Below are positions 22,124 to 34,200 of a stretch of DNA of 64,000 nucleotides, one piece after another. A program made the translations under genes and the position numbers. The first letter of the stretch is position 1; each line of letters starts with the position of its first letter. Location: the NCBI GenBank assembly GCA_031213475.1, contig JARUPZ010000017.1:5555548-5619547 (forward strand). The letters are read 5' to 3'. The notes under the pieces were generated by a model. That model did not search any database. It had not been told where the DNA came from and saw nothing but the letters and a program-made list of their open reading frames with translations. Origin of the DNA: Nereocystis luetkeana (Eukaryota; Sar; Phaeophyceae; Laminariales; Laminariaceae).

Positions 22124-22819
22124 TCATGACGATGATGGCCATAACCAGGCTTCAGTCTGTTGGGCAGACCGCCTCCCCCCCCCCCCCCCCCCCCCATTCC
22201 CCCTCGTTCCCCTTTCGCCCCCCTCCTCTTCCCTGCCATTCTGCGCACTCGCGTTGGCGTCAACGGCTGTGGTCGTAGTTGCAGCTATTCTATGCCGTTC
22301 TGCCGATGCCTCCTTTTCATCTGTATGCCATTTCCGCATGAAGTCCTCCGCCCCTTCCTCGACCCGTCGGAACCATCTGCCGGCTTTCTGTGCTGCCTCG
22401 CGCCACCCTTCGAGCTTGATGCCGAACTCCTTGAGGTCCTCCTCAAGGTACCTCATCCAGTCCCACTCCTGTCCTCCGGAGTAACCCTTACCCCCAACCA
22501 TTTCCCCAAACATCACCCTCTTTGGCTGACGCTCCTCTCCCATGCGTGTCATAAAGCCCGCAAACGAGAGCCTACGTCTGCGTACCGTCGTCTCAACGCT
22601 TTCAGATTTTGTCCTGAGAAGTGCGCTATTAATAGCATAGGATAGAATGTGGTCTTCGCGTTTTCGTTTTCGCCAGCCGATGCATCGGAGGAGCATCTTG
22701 TGGTGGACCTCCCGTAGCCTACCGTAATCAGTCTTGCTCGGGCTCCAAGAAACGCAACCGTAGAGCAACGTTTCGATCACCTCGGCTCTCAGCATTCGCA
22801 CCTTCAGGCGTAGGCGCAC
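22124..22819 (-). pseudogene. LINE C-terminal domain
   Basis: Begins KVRMLRAEVIETLLYGCVSW, then LREVHHKMLLRCIGWRKRK, RRRRLSFAGFMTRMGEER, KRVMFGEMVGGKGYSGG and a helical tail. It ends in a Gly run encoded by a poly(C) tract on the plus strand (22,176-22,195). The same block occurs at 56,102-56,791 and, more distantly, at 18,530 and 60,000-60,765. Function unknown; a LLYG-x-x-W block at this position is usual in RTE-type proteins. Confidence 0.8.
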
Positions 22820-22864
22820 ACCTGGGTGGTCTTAAATTTCCATCTTATACCGTCCGAAGCATGC

Positions 22865-24050
22865 TCATGCCCTTTGGAGTCGACGCCTTACCTCGACACC
22901 TCTGCCCGTCCAATCTGCGCCGATAGCCCCGCCCAGATGCACAAACTTGGTCGTCTGTTTGTACACTTGGCCGGCGGCGGTGACGGTGAACGGCACGTTC
23001 CCCCCATCTTTCGTTTGCAGACACATTATCTCCGTCTTGGCCTCCGAGACCGTCAGGCCGAAAGCGGCACATGCAGACACGGTCACCGTCATCATCCGCT
23101 CCAGGCCGTTGGGTGATCTCGATACCATGCCAACATCGTCAGAATAGAGCATAGCCCACAGTGTCTGGGCCTCTTTATCTTTCCCCTGTCCGTCGGTGTG
23201 CCCGGCCCGTGCCTTCCCCCCCTTCGTTTTCTTCTTCTCCTGCTTTTGTTGGAGTTGCACCAAGCTGTCCGTGATGGCTTTATCAGCAGCGAAATGTTTC
23301 TCCGCCACACGCAGCACCGCTGTAAAAATCATGTTGAACAACAATGGCGCGAACACACACCCTTGCCGTAGGCCTTGTTCGCATGCCTTAGTGGAATTGG
23401 CGGATAACGATGAGCATTCTAGGTGGCACGCCAAGGCGAGCCAAGACAGCCCATAGGAGGGTTCAGTCGACGGAGTCATAGGCTTTGGTGAGGTCGACAA
23501 AGCACATAAACAGCGGAGTGTCCTTCTTCCTTGCCAGTTCCTGCAAGCGTCGCACCACGAACGTCATGTCGACCGTCGATCGTTCGGGCCTAAAGCCACA
23601 CTGCTCCTCTGGTAGGATGCCTTCCCGTTCGCAGTAGTCGCTCAGTCGGCGCGCGATGACTTTAAGGAGTACTTTGCAGGCATGCGCGACAAGCGAAATG
23701 CCACGGTAGTTACCAAACTCCGTCCTGTCCTTCTTCTTGTGCAGCACCTTAATCGTTGCATCCTTCCATTGCTGCGGCACGACCCCTCCCCTCCACACAA
23801 CGACGATAATCTCGTAGAAGCTTCCCAAGGTGTCCGATTCTCCCTCGTCGGCCTGGACCTTCAGAAGTTCAGCTGGGAGACCATCAGGCCCAACCGCCTT
23901 GCGGTTCGCCATCGCCCTGATCGCGTCTTCCACCTCGTATCTAGACGGGACGTCGTCCAGCGGACTGCACGAGGGCCAGACCTTGAGCTCATCGACGATA
24001 GTTGGGTCAAGGATCGATGACTTGGTGTTTAGCAGCTTATGGAACCACAT
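22865..24050 (-). pseudogene. LINE reverse transcriptase domain
   Basis: Shows [82 protein letters not shown] (first catalytic Asp), GLRQGCVFAPLLFN and MLYSDDVGMVS (the FADD-type box as YSDD). An Arg codon has become TGA right after AYDSVD at about 23,460, and a deletion of roughly 45 bp before GLRQG shifts the frame. All catalytic residues survive. This is the clearest RT of the window and the reference for the other fragments. Confidence 0.9.
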
Positions 24051-24059
24051 TACCCATCG

Positions 24060-24300
24060 TTCCCGGATGAGGCCTATGTCTCGTAGTAATTTACCTTACT
24101 CGTCCCTGATGTACTGCGAATGGAAAGTCCTCTGTCCTTCCACATTCATCCCCTCAAGGTGCTTGTAGAACCCAAACTGATCCCCTTCTTGGATACGCCT
24201 TTCGAGTTGACGGACGTATTCCTCAAAGGGCTTCTGCACTCTGTCCGTCCTCGCATGTTTGAGCTGTTTAGTGGCAATCTTCACAGCTTTTCGCAGCTTT
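24060..24300 (-). pseudogene. LINE linker region
   Basis: Charged helical segment (KIATKQLKHARTDRVQ, then YVRQLERRIQEGDQFGFYKH) between endonuclease and RT, ending at TAA near 24,096-24,098 in the element frame. Typical of the spacer before the RT fingers in this type of LINE. Confidence 0.65.
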
Positions 24301-24430
24301 TTGTCTTACGGGTTAGCACGTAGTTGCGTCCTCGCATTTTCCTTCTCCTGCCATCGATAGTGCACCTCTGCTTTTACCTCTTCGGGCGTACACCAGCCCA
24401 GCCGCCCTTATTTTCGACTGGTGTGAGGTG

Positions 24431-25451
24431 CTAGTTCAGAGCTTCAGCAGTCGACAGCACGGTCTCCACTACTAGAGCAGCTGCCTTATCATCGACACTC
24501 CCAATTGTACCAGGCGGTGGGGGGGTAAGTTTGGCTATCTCCCTATTGAGGTCCGCTCGGAGACCGGGGTCTGCCATCAACCATTGTAGATCAATAGCTC
24601 GTTTTCCGCTGCCTGCTTTCACCCTCCGCGTCGGCGCGAATCGACCCAAGAGGCGGGTATTGCAGACCACAAAGTTGTGGTCAGATTCATGCCGCTCCTC
24701 TGGCGGTTTCCGTGCTGTCATGTTGCGGACCAGGCGTCGATCAACTTGCCGAGTAAGGATGTAGTCTGGCCTACACTGACCCTTCCCGGAGTTTGGAGAT
24801 TGGAAAGTGTACGACACACCGCGAGTAGGTGTGGCAAAGAACTTGTTGAGGAGCGCAAGCCTGTTGTCAGCTGCGTGGAGGAGTAGTCGCTCTCCGCTGT
24901 TGTTCAATTCATCGCGCCCGTATTTACCCATCACCTTACTGCCGGCACGTCCGCTCTCTCGCTTGCCGGTGCGAGCATTTGCATCCAAGAGCACAAGTAG
25001 GTGATCCCCACTTACTTGGGACCCCCGAGACGACTTTGTTCATTTCGTTCCAGAAGTGATATTTCTCGCGAACGGGTGCATGCAATATCGGCGCATAGCC
25101 GACAACAAAAGAAACAGCATTTGATTTGCCCTCAAGTTGAATACGAACTTTCATCAGTCTGTCACTAACGCACCTCGCCTCGAGACCATCCTTGCCCACA
25201 CCTGCCACAATAGACTCATTGACAGCTAGTCCTACACCATGGGTGCCCTTCCTCTCGTATTAGCTGCCGTCTGCTCCAAGGCAAATATTCGTGTATCCAG
25301 CTGCTGTGAACGTGCTATGCCCGTCTCGCCTAGTCTCTTGGAGACCTACGACATCGCATCCTAGTTCCTGGCATACCTTCATGATGACCTCGCTGTGGCC
25401 GATGCCATATTTGCCGTTGAAGGCGAGTGTGCGAACATTGAATGTACCCAC
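24431..25451 (-). pseudogene. LINE AP endonuclease domain
   Basis: The N-terminus shows TFNVRTL and VVGLQETRRDGHST (the catalytic Glu is in LQET). The middle is in a second frame (VSFVVGYAPILHAPVREKYH), and the C-terminal half (24,994-24,431) has LLDANARTG, RPDYILT and the SDHNFV box with the catalytic Asp-His. These are the ordered motifs of the exonuclease-endonuclease-phosphatase fold that nicks target DNA. Breaks: a stop at 25,258-25,260 and a frameshift near 25,010; the frame ends at TAG near 24,430. Confidence 0.85.
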
Positions 25452-25489
25452 GACGAGTTCTCCAGCTCTGTACCTAGCCCTAGCATCTG

Positions 25490-27050
25490 AGCGGAACCTT
25501 CGAGATTCTCTGCGACCTTTCCGACCTTGCCTCCTCTTTTTCCGTGCTAAGTGTTTTTTCTCCTCTACCCTCAGCTTTTCCCAGGCGGTGAGTTTCTTCC
25601 ACTCCGTGTTTTTTCGCCCGGCCCGGTTCGTGCGAGGTTCCGACGTGCTGGAAGCAGCAATCCCAACGCGCCTCGACGCCCATCATCTCCTAGATGACGT
25701 CGAATGGGGTACTTACTCACGTGGATCTTAGCCTCTCTTCTCCGTTCGCTACGAGTTCCACACTTTCCACGACGGTGATACGACACGGCTACCGCAGGCA
25801 ATACTGCCGCGTGGAAGAAATCCGCGAGGAAAATTTCCGCCATATCGCTGGCCATCACCGCCGGCTTGACCATGCTCGAACGCTAGTTACACGCACAAAC
25901 AAGGTCAACGCCGCGCTCCACTGGGAGCTCAAGCACGTGTTGGGGAAGCCGCAGGCCGGAGCTTCACCCGGGCCGAGGAGCAGCCGAGGGAGGTATATAT
26001 ATACCAGGTATATATATAAATATCGGTACAAAATGCAGCGTGCATGCCTACACATCATATTTTCCCCGGCAAGGATGCGGCATCAGAGTGGTGCCGGACG
26101 CCACAACCCCCGCCCCCCCAAGTGTTCCACAGACAGACCCAAAGGGGCTTGAAGCCGGCGTATCTTTACGTCGATGTATCGAGCCGAAAGTACCAGCCCC
26201 GGGAATCTTATTATCTCCTCGACAGGCCGTCCTATGGCCCATGCTGCGATACATAGAGGTAGCGCTTTTTTTGTGCCTGGAACAGTTTCTGAGTCACGTG
26301 AGGGTGCCCCCCAGAGATATTTTGAAGGAACGAAATGAAATATCATTCGCCCGCATGGATTGGTGTTGATTGGTGGTGGGAAACGGATAGATGCAGTGCA
26401 GCCCGAGAAAAACAGTACACCTGGTATCTAGGCAGATGGAGAAGAAGTGTTGCGTCCCATTTCCTTGCTTGAGAGGACCGAACGGCCCGACCGAACGGGA
26501 ACAAATAGCGAATATTTCATTGAGATGGACACCGCCGAAGATGGATGTGGACACCGACTTGCCGTGACATGTGGAAAATATTCCGTTCTTGCCGATTCGG
26601 TGGCGAGGCCCAGCATTCTGAATTCCGCATGGACCCAAACACTTTTATTTAGACAGGAACGGAACGAATGGCCACGAACAGCCTCGTTCTGTTCAGCTCA
26701 TTACCATGCTCTTTAGTGGAAGATAATACACGCCCTGAGACTGGTACCGTCAGGAAAGCGTCGTCAAATACTCGCGCATAGGGGGCTCGACACAATATAT
26801 GTAGACGACGTATAAATTGAATGAGGCATTTATTTGAGGGCAATATACGTACCGTGCGCTCCCAGTGTCGAGAAACGTCAATTTGGTGTCCAGGCTCAAT
26901 GTCTTTTTTTTTCCGACCTTGATCAAACTCTATTGTGAAACATTCAGTGCTGGTCCTACTACTGTAGCGGGTACTTGTGCTTGCTATAACAATAGTTTCC
27001 CAACAGCTGTTCGTGTCGATCTGGCCCTAGTTTTTCTAACATAATCTTTG
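25490..27050. other. Gene-free stretch
   Basis: 25,490-25,980 may contain the LINE 5' region, but I see no motif. 25,990-26,020 has AT repeats around TACCAGGTA (26,002). 26,080-26,840 holds overlapping short frames on both strands without domains. Confidence 0.4.
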
Positions 27051-28238
27051 TTGACGGCGGGCGCCGCCAGTGTTGGGCACCGGAACCGTTGTTCGGTTTT
27101 CCAACTAAGTTACTGTTTTTTGGGAACGGTTATTGGGACCGATAATCGGGCATTTCTACACCGGTTCTTCGGTTATTTCAAAATAACTAACCGGGCATAA
27201 CCGGAGCGTTTTTTTACAGTGAGGTATACATCTCCTATGTATCCCCTACCCCCACATAACGCCTCTGTATCTGCATGTAAACCCCTACATTTCGGCACAT
27301 GCACAGTCCGAGCAAGACGTAACGCCAGGGATGCGTTCTACGATAGATATAGCTCTTGTCCGCTAACTTGTTCTCTGAATGACGGGTCTCTTTAACCCGG
27401 AATCGTCGGAATGCCAATCTTGTTTCGAAAAATGACGCGTTTTTAAATACAGGGGAGATCGGAGTATTCATCGTGATGCATATCTGTTTTTGCTTGAAAT
27501 CAGTTCTCGGGGTAGGTATGGATGGAAGAGCCTCAAGAAATTTAGTGTAAACCTCTGTCGTAGAACGCCTTCAGGCCGGGAGCGGGGGCGGCACGCGGGC
27601 GGTGTTGTTTTGTCACAGTAGGATTGATGCCGGTAATTAGAGTATAAACGCTCTTGACTATGATGCATGTTTGCTCGATGTCCGATAGATTGGTGGTTGG
27701 TGTGCCGCGAGAGCTGGCAATCTGGTGGCTGATGGGCAGCAGCTAGCTGCTGGTGGGTCATCAGACCTCGTAGCAAGTCATCGATATTGCGATCAATAAT
27801 ATATTTATTTGAGTCAACGAACAATACAGCACTGCGCTTTCCTGTGCATTGCTTTTCCTTTGGTACCGGGTCAAGTTCGACAATGATTTATTTTCATTTT
27901 TCTTCCTCGGAGAGGAACAGAACCTCCAGCAACTATCTTCTGCGTGTAGGGTGTTGAGTGGTTGTGGAAGACCTCGTCAAATTTCGATTGGGAACAACAA
28001 GCAGGTTCCGCTTCCCATCCTGCTACTACATGCATTTTTTTGTTTATTGATGTTCCGCCTGCTCGCCTGTGAGCTGTACGCCAATGACCAAGGACTCGTG
28101 TCATCATGCCGAATGGCACAACAACATAATATATAGATGTATTGATACAAGTTCTCCCTTCGGAGTGGCTTGAGCGTAGCGTGTAAGAAGGCTCTAAGAC
28201 TTGTCGTAATACGTATTCGGATATTAATGGTTTGAGCT

Positions 28239-28807
28239 ATTCATTCCACCAGTAGTTTGGAGTTATGTGCTGTAATTGGGGCAATGACTCAAGTGTACCT
28301 GTTGACAACCAAAAATGTATTTGGATACGGAAATTTTGTTGTGGAATATGCAGATGAGGGTGACGCAAGAGAGCAGTTCTAATGACCGGAGAAACGGGTA
28401 GGGTTAATGTAGTACGGTTGCTATGAGACTTGAAGGCGACATGAACGTGATATGCAACTACGACAGCAACCACATTCTTCAACGAACCGGAACAACAGTA
28501 GACACACGTCCTGCGTCACTCATTCCACCAATTAATTTGAGTTATGTGCTCTAATTGAGGCGATGGCTCAAGTGTACCTGTTGACAACCAAAAATGTATT
28601 AGGATAAGGAAATTAGTTGTGGAATATGCACATGAGGGTGACGCAAGAGAGCAGTTCTAATGACCGAAGAAACGGGTAGGCTTAATGTAGTACAGTAACT
28701 TGCTATGAGACATGAAGGCGACATGATGAGCGTGATATGCAACTACGACAGCAATCACATTCTTCAACGAACCGGAACAGCAGTTGTAGACACACGTCCT
28801 GCGTCAC
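28239..28807. repeat. About 280-bp tandem duplication
   Basis: Copy 1 (28,239-28,515) begins ATTCCACCAGTAGTTTGGAG; copy 2 (28,518-28,807) begins ATTCCACCAATTAATTTGAG. Both run through ACCTGTTGACAACCAAAAAT, GAGAGCAGTTCTAATGACCG and ACACACGTCCTGCGTCACT. Divergence is about 10 percent with small indels. No reading frame is shared. Confidence 0.85.
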
Positions 28808-29399
28808 TACTAGCGGTTTATCGACGAACGGAAAACTTTGGTGAACGCTAACACCAACTGCGGCGGGAATTCCCCCAGGAAAAACCTCTCCAATGAAACG
28901 TAGCAGCGGGCCCAGGGCCGGCGTGAAACGCAAAATACTCGACGCGACGGGAGTAGTAGTAGAGTAAAGTTCCTTGCAAACGCGAATGCCATTACTTAGG
29001 TTAATAATTATCTGAGATTCTTATCGGAGAGCGTTTTCCCATACTTTCCAAAGTTTCGAAATCATTGGAGGTATGTATCAATATACGGAGGCGTTCTGTC
29101 ACTCTTCATGAAATTCTCCAGAACCAAAATATCAAGTTCGTTCACATTCCAATATTTCGAAAAAAAAACAGGAAAATATGGAAAAAATACTCTCCGATAA
29201 AGAATGACCCTTACAACGGAAGGAACACCCGGGAAAACACCCAAGGTCGATCGAAAAAAACTGGATACTTCGCCAAAGCGAAGGTCCACAGCACCCAAAG
29301 AGGATGCAGGAAAATTAGTCAGACCTTGGCCCACGTCAAGGCACTAGTAGCTTGATGAAGGCGATGCAAAACCCCACACTCTTTGCTGTAGCGCTGAAG

Positions 29400-29900
29400 G
29401 TTGACGACGTATGGGGACAGCAACAACGCCAACAATAACAGCATACCAGGTAAACAACAGCAGCAGCATTGGCGGTAGACACTGACTCAAAGCTGCTAAC
29501 AACAGCAACAATGCAAACGACGGCTACATAAACAACAAAAGTAGCAGCATCAGGGACGGTAGGCGCGCGGGGTTACAGCAGCAGGAAAAGGAGCAGCAGC
29601 AGCAGCAGGAGTGGGCTGCGCCAGGAATTCTCGTGTTGTCGCTTGCGGGAACAGCAGCAACGCCAACAACATGAACAACAACAGGAGTTTAGCAGTGGTA
29701 GACTCCTCCTACAGCAGCAACTCGAGCGACGACTTTATAAACAACAAAAGCAGCATCACGGGCGGGACCCGTGGGTGTACAGCAGTAGCAGGGAAAGGAG
29801 CACAGCAGCAGCGACAGTGGGCGTGTTCTCGTATTACAAAATAAATGGCAAGTAAGTGTGGAAGAAACCCAACAGCAGCCGCCGCGGTAGACATAGGCAG
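29400..29900. repeat. CAG/CAA trinucleotide-rich region
   Basis: Imperfect CAG, CAA and AAC repeats with a short (AGC)n run at about 29,591-29,608. Open frames here (29,611-29,844 and others) are Gln, Asn and Ser runs and are not convincing genes. Contains TACCAGGTA at 29,444. Confidence 0.7.
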
Positions 29901-30164
29901 CCAATAACAACAACAACCACAGAGAACCACAGAACACAACTCACCGCCACCTCCTGTCTCGGGCGCTGAATGACACGGTGCCGACATCGATAGGCAATTC
30001 ACAGTATTTGGGCCACTTTAAGAGTATCCCGCAGCGGGGGCAGGTCTCGCAGTCCCAGGTCGCAAAACCGACCATGCCTCCAAGATCTGCCGCCACAGGT
30101 GGGAGATGCAGCGATTCCGCTTTACAACGGGATTGAGCACTGACTTGGACAGGTGGGTTGTTGC

Positions 30165-30895
30165 GAGTTAGGGGATCCGCCTAGTTAGGGAATCCCTTCT
30201 GCCTTACGGGATCCCCTCATGTTTTAGGGGATCCCTCATAGCTTGAGGATCCCCTCACACCTTAGGGGATCCCCACCAACCTTGGGGGATCTCCTCATAT
30301 CTTAGGGGATTCCTTCCCATCTTAGGGGGTCCCTACAAACCGTAGAGGATCCCCTATCACGATTTGGGTGATATTCCAATATCATCAAATATATTGAAAG
30401 ATCACCGAACACGCTTAGGGGATCATCAACAGGCTTAGGGGATGGATCCCCACCATGTATGTGTGGATGGCGTGTCCACCCAACATGTATGTACGAATCG
30501 TATGCGACATGGCGTCTCTATTCAGTAGTTTTTTCATGATTGATTATGGTCAGCATTGGGGGAATCCCGAAACACAATTTGGGTGGTATTCCAATATCGG
30601 CCATGATATTGAAAATTATTTTGGAATATCAATCACATGATGTTAGGGGATCCCCTAAGCATGTTGGGGATCTCCTAAGTATGTTCGATCATCTTCCAAT
30701 ATCATTGACAATATTGGAATATCACCCAATTTGTGATAGGGGACCCCCTTAAGTTTGTAGGGATCCCCTAAGATGTGCGGGGATCCCCTAATTTATGAGG
30801 GGATCCCCTAAGATATGAAGGGAATCCTCTAAGATATGAGGAGATCCCCCAAGATATGAGGGGAGATCCCCTTACAAGGGGGGCCTCCTAACTTG
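30165..30895. repeat. Palindromic array of GGATCC-centred repeats
   Basis: Degenerate units of about 20-22 bp built on TTAGGGGATCCCCTCA line both arms in opposite orientation (left arm about 30,165-30,440, right arm about 30,655-30,895). Inner arms also match inverted: GGGTGATATTCCAATATC on the left (about 30,365) and GATATTGG-type words facing it on the right. A third copy of the ATTCCAATAT module lies at about 30,585-30,640 in the centre. Each unit is itself a small palindrome. No coding. Confidence 0.85.
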
Positions 30896-30980
30896 CAACA
30901 GTAGGTTCTCTTTCAAAACGACTCCCAAGATCCGCCAGAAGAGGGCGAGTCAGAGGAGCCATGGAGGTTTCGTAGGTGTA

Positions 30981-31244
30981 ATGAACACAGCACTAGCGGC
31001 GGCAGCAACAGGTGCCGTCCACTCTGTAGAAGCAGCACCGCCAGGAGCATGCGATGCCGACTGCCAGGCAGGAGTAGCACTAGCAGGAGGAGCACCAGCA
31101 GACGCAGCACCAGCTAAAGCAGTACCAGCAAGAGCGGCACGAGCAGGAACGGCACCGGCAGAAGCGGCACCATCCGGAGCAGCACCAGCAGGAGCAACAC
31201 CAGCAGGAGACCCAACGGTGTGTAAAGAGGCAGCACCCGCGTGA
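30981..31244 (+). repeat. 15-bp Ala/Pro/Gly-coding minisatellite
   Basis: GCACCAGCAGGAGCA-like units run from about 31,075 to 31,210 and give an open frame of APAGA-type pentapeptides from the ATG at 30,981. The minus strand is equally open (Leu/Val). I regard it as repeat DNA; a small secreted or structural protein cannot be excluded. Confidence 0.5.
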
Positions 31245-34200
31245 CGGGCGTCATATGCTGTCTACCTGTGTCCACGCACGCTAGAAATCCAATGACCCGC
31301 GTCCTATGCCGTCTCATAGCCGGTCTCGTTACGCTAAAGCAACTGAGGTCATCGTTAGATTGGCCAGAAAACTGGAAGTCCTCCTGTGAAACCTATTCCC
31401 AAAAATGAATTGAAGTTCAAAGCTCTAGCGAATCATGGTCCACACTATTACTGTTTGTGGTATGCGGTAGCTTGATACGGGTGTATCGAGGCATTATTTA
31501 GTATGCCTCGTGGCTGGAGTGGCTCCTCCGGGAGCAGTCGCTGATGTTAATGATACGGCCCAGGCTTTGATGATAACGATACTGCCTGTCTATATGTGAG
31601 TGGTGCAGCCGGTGACAATCTTGGTGCGGCTTACCTCCTGTGTGTGGTTTATGCGGTGGGGTCTCAAACCGAACGGTATTGATCTACCTGGTTTGTGTTG
31701 TATGTGGTTTATTGTACAATTATTTTGTTTTCTCTCCTCGATCTACGCCATAGGGGCACGCCGCGTGGTTACATAGGCCACGTTATACAGCAAGCGTATT
31801 CAAACAATTGCGAATGTCTCTTGAAACGCCCTCATCGACCGTCCACGACAAACGAGTTGATACGTGTATTTATACTGTTTTGCATGATATTAGTGCTGTG
31901 CACCTTGAAATGCTATTATAATACTGTCTACGTTATTGTGCAGACGTTACCGACGACACACACTCGAAAAATATGTTTTTCTTCCCAGAATGGTGCGAAA
32001 ATGGCGCAAAAAATATTTTTTATTGTGAAATACCCCACCGAATAACCGACTGGAAATATATCGGTTTCGGTTTCGGTTCATTTGTGTCAAATAACCGAAG
32101 CAATTGTTGGGTCAGTTATCCACTAACCGACCGACCCCAAAATAGGCTTTGGTACCCAACACAGGCGGGCGCCCAATGTGATTCAAAGTTTTATGAAGAT
32201 TACTGCAAAATACGAGAATGTAGAATATTCTCGCCCTTTGCTGGGCCCTACGGACGTGGTATAACTTTATACCTGTCATGCGAACGCACAGTACTAAATT
32301 GCTAACTGTAGCGTTTTCGACGACGGCCCACGAAGAGATCGATCACCCCCGGCTGGAGAAAAAGAGGCCTTCTAGTGAAGGTCGTAGCCATTGTGTTGTG
32401 CTCCCGCGCGTGACAAGATAAGTCTTCAGCGGTTTTCAGGATGTTTTCTGTTACGACGTACTCATTCGCAATGTTGATAACACGAAAACATAGGTTTGAG
32501 TCATTTCTGGCAGCTTGCTGGCGATTCTGACACCCTCACACACTCCATCAGGTGGGTTTGTCAAATTCGGGGGAGATGTACAGTATAGTCCATTTTTCAC
32601 GACATACCGTGGCACCCTTTGCGGCAAAACCTTCCACGGCATTGTCCGCGGCATACTACCGGACCCTCCACGGACCTCTACGGCAAGCCATGGAACCCTA
32701 ACCCTAACCCGAACCCCAACATAGGTGCCGTGGACACTGGGGCGCCATGGGGGTGGACATGACATTCCTTAAGGTTACGATGGAATGCCGGGCTGGTGGC
32801 CGGGGGGGGTTGCCATGGTACCACACGAGGCATGCCATGGCACCCCCCACGGCATGCCATGAAATCTTATGCCACACCATGGGATGCCGACGGGGATGGC
32901 AGGGTGTGTAATTGATAGAACCATGGCCATGCCACTCAGAATTTGATTAGTATAGAACCCTGCCATTTTCGCGGGCTCTTGGCTCTCTGAGGAGCTGTAC
33001 CTGTCCGAAATCTTCAGTGGGGGTTCTGTTTGTCTCATGTTTTGCACCCCATTGTTGGAAAAACTATATCCCGCCAACACCTCTAAGTCGAGTTGAAGGC
33101 CTCTTGTGAAGGACCAGCGGAGACCGTATCGGGTAACGCCCGCTCTCCACTACTACGCTCGAGCCGGTCGACGTCCTTACCGCGGCGTGTAATAGTTGCG
33201 ATGGTTTCGTTCTGCTGCGACGAAAACATATAAAGATTACGGTAACCGCAAATCCGGGCACCGGAAGACTCTGGAAAAAAAACACGGCCACAACCGAGGA
33301 ACGACCCAATATCCACCGTTTGTAGCCATTCACGTGGTTCAACACTTTTCTGTGTATACATTGGGTCATGAGAATGTCCTCATTGCTTTTGTCCTGTTTT
33401 TATCATATTGGCTACGATGGAAAGCTCCTCAAGTTAAGAGCCTCATAAACACCACCGGATAGGAGCTTTCCTTAACGTAGCACGACCCCCCCCCCCAACG
33501 CTCTTGCTCAACAGCTCTGGTCGTCCGAGGCCCTGGGTTTTGCCGTTCACCCAAAGGCAATTCCATTGTGGGGGAGGTTGTCTTCTGACACAATATGCTA
33601 ACGTAGCTAGACGCGCTCTATGCCTCAAACACGAACAAAAACTGCTTCGTGAAACACTGCCAAAGTGCAACCCGACGAACAGGCCCATGGCTCACCAAAC
33701 GTTGTACATAATTGTCAATATCCCTGAAACAGAAAAGCGTTTCGACGAAAAAAGATTAAGGAGCCCCGTTGTTCCGAAACCATACGTCTCCTCAAAACGT
33801 CCTACCTTTATTGTAGCACGCCTCCTTTGTTATAGACTCCTCACATTGGGAGCTAGATAATTAACCCGAAACCTCGGCTTCGGAGAAATCCTTCTGTGCT
33901 ACCCGACCCGCATTCACCCGCGTTACGTCTCAACAAAGACATACAACTCAAGCATACGTAAATTTTCTCACTGGAGGAATTTATTCGGTCGGAAGATATT
34001 CGGTCAAAACGTGGAACCGCTGCTACCACCGTGGGATGAGCCCGACGAAGAAGCGTCAACTACTTTTTTTTATCATGCCCGCTTGGGTCTCGAGTGTGCG
34101 CGTTTCGGCATTTCTACCGCAACACGAGCAATATATCCGTCCGCTAGGACGCACCTCGTGCGAATGTCGATGCCGCTGCGTCACTAATAGGCCGCTAACT

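Larger units (their letters stand above)
21651..25480 (-). mobile_element. RTE-like LINE, long decayed copy
   Basis: A minus-strand non-LTR retrotransposon with, in order, an AP-type endonuclease (25,451-24,431), a connecting region (24,284-24,096), a reverse transcriptase (24,050-22,865) and a C-terminal domain (22,819-22,124). The 3' UTR ends GTGAGAACAACAACAAACA followed by AT repeats. Absence of RNase H, the endonuclease type and a short microsatellite tail fit RTE-like clades (inference). At least two stops and two frameshifts break it. The 5' end is not defined: beyond 25,480 I cannot recognise the element. Confidence 0.85.
27059..32174. mobile_element. Possible 5.1-kb element bounded by 23/24-bp inverted repeats
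   Basis: Left end GGGCGCC then GCCAGTGTTGGGCACC; the inverted right end (32,174 inward) reads GGGCGCCC then GCCTGTGTTGGGTACC, differing by one indel and two bases. Subterminal DNA at both ends is rich in AACCG/CGGTT words (TTCGGTTATTT on both sides). I find no clear target duplication and no transposase. It could instead be two separate small elements of one family in opposite orientation. Confidence 0.35.

Noticed and set aside
22160..22645. 161-codon plus-strand Pro-rich frame
   Set aside because: Shadow of the LINE C-terminal domain on the minus strand, including the poly(C) tract.
30165..30895. CRISPR-like array
   Set aside because: Units of about 20 bp are degenerate, self-complementary, arranged in two opposing arms and lack unique spacers or cas genes.
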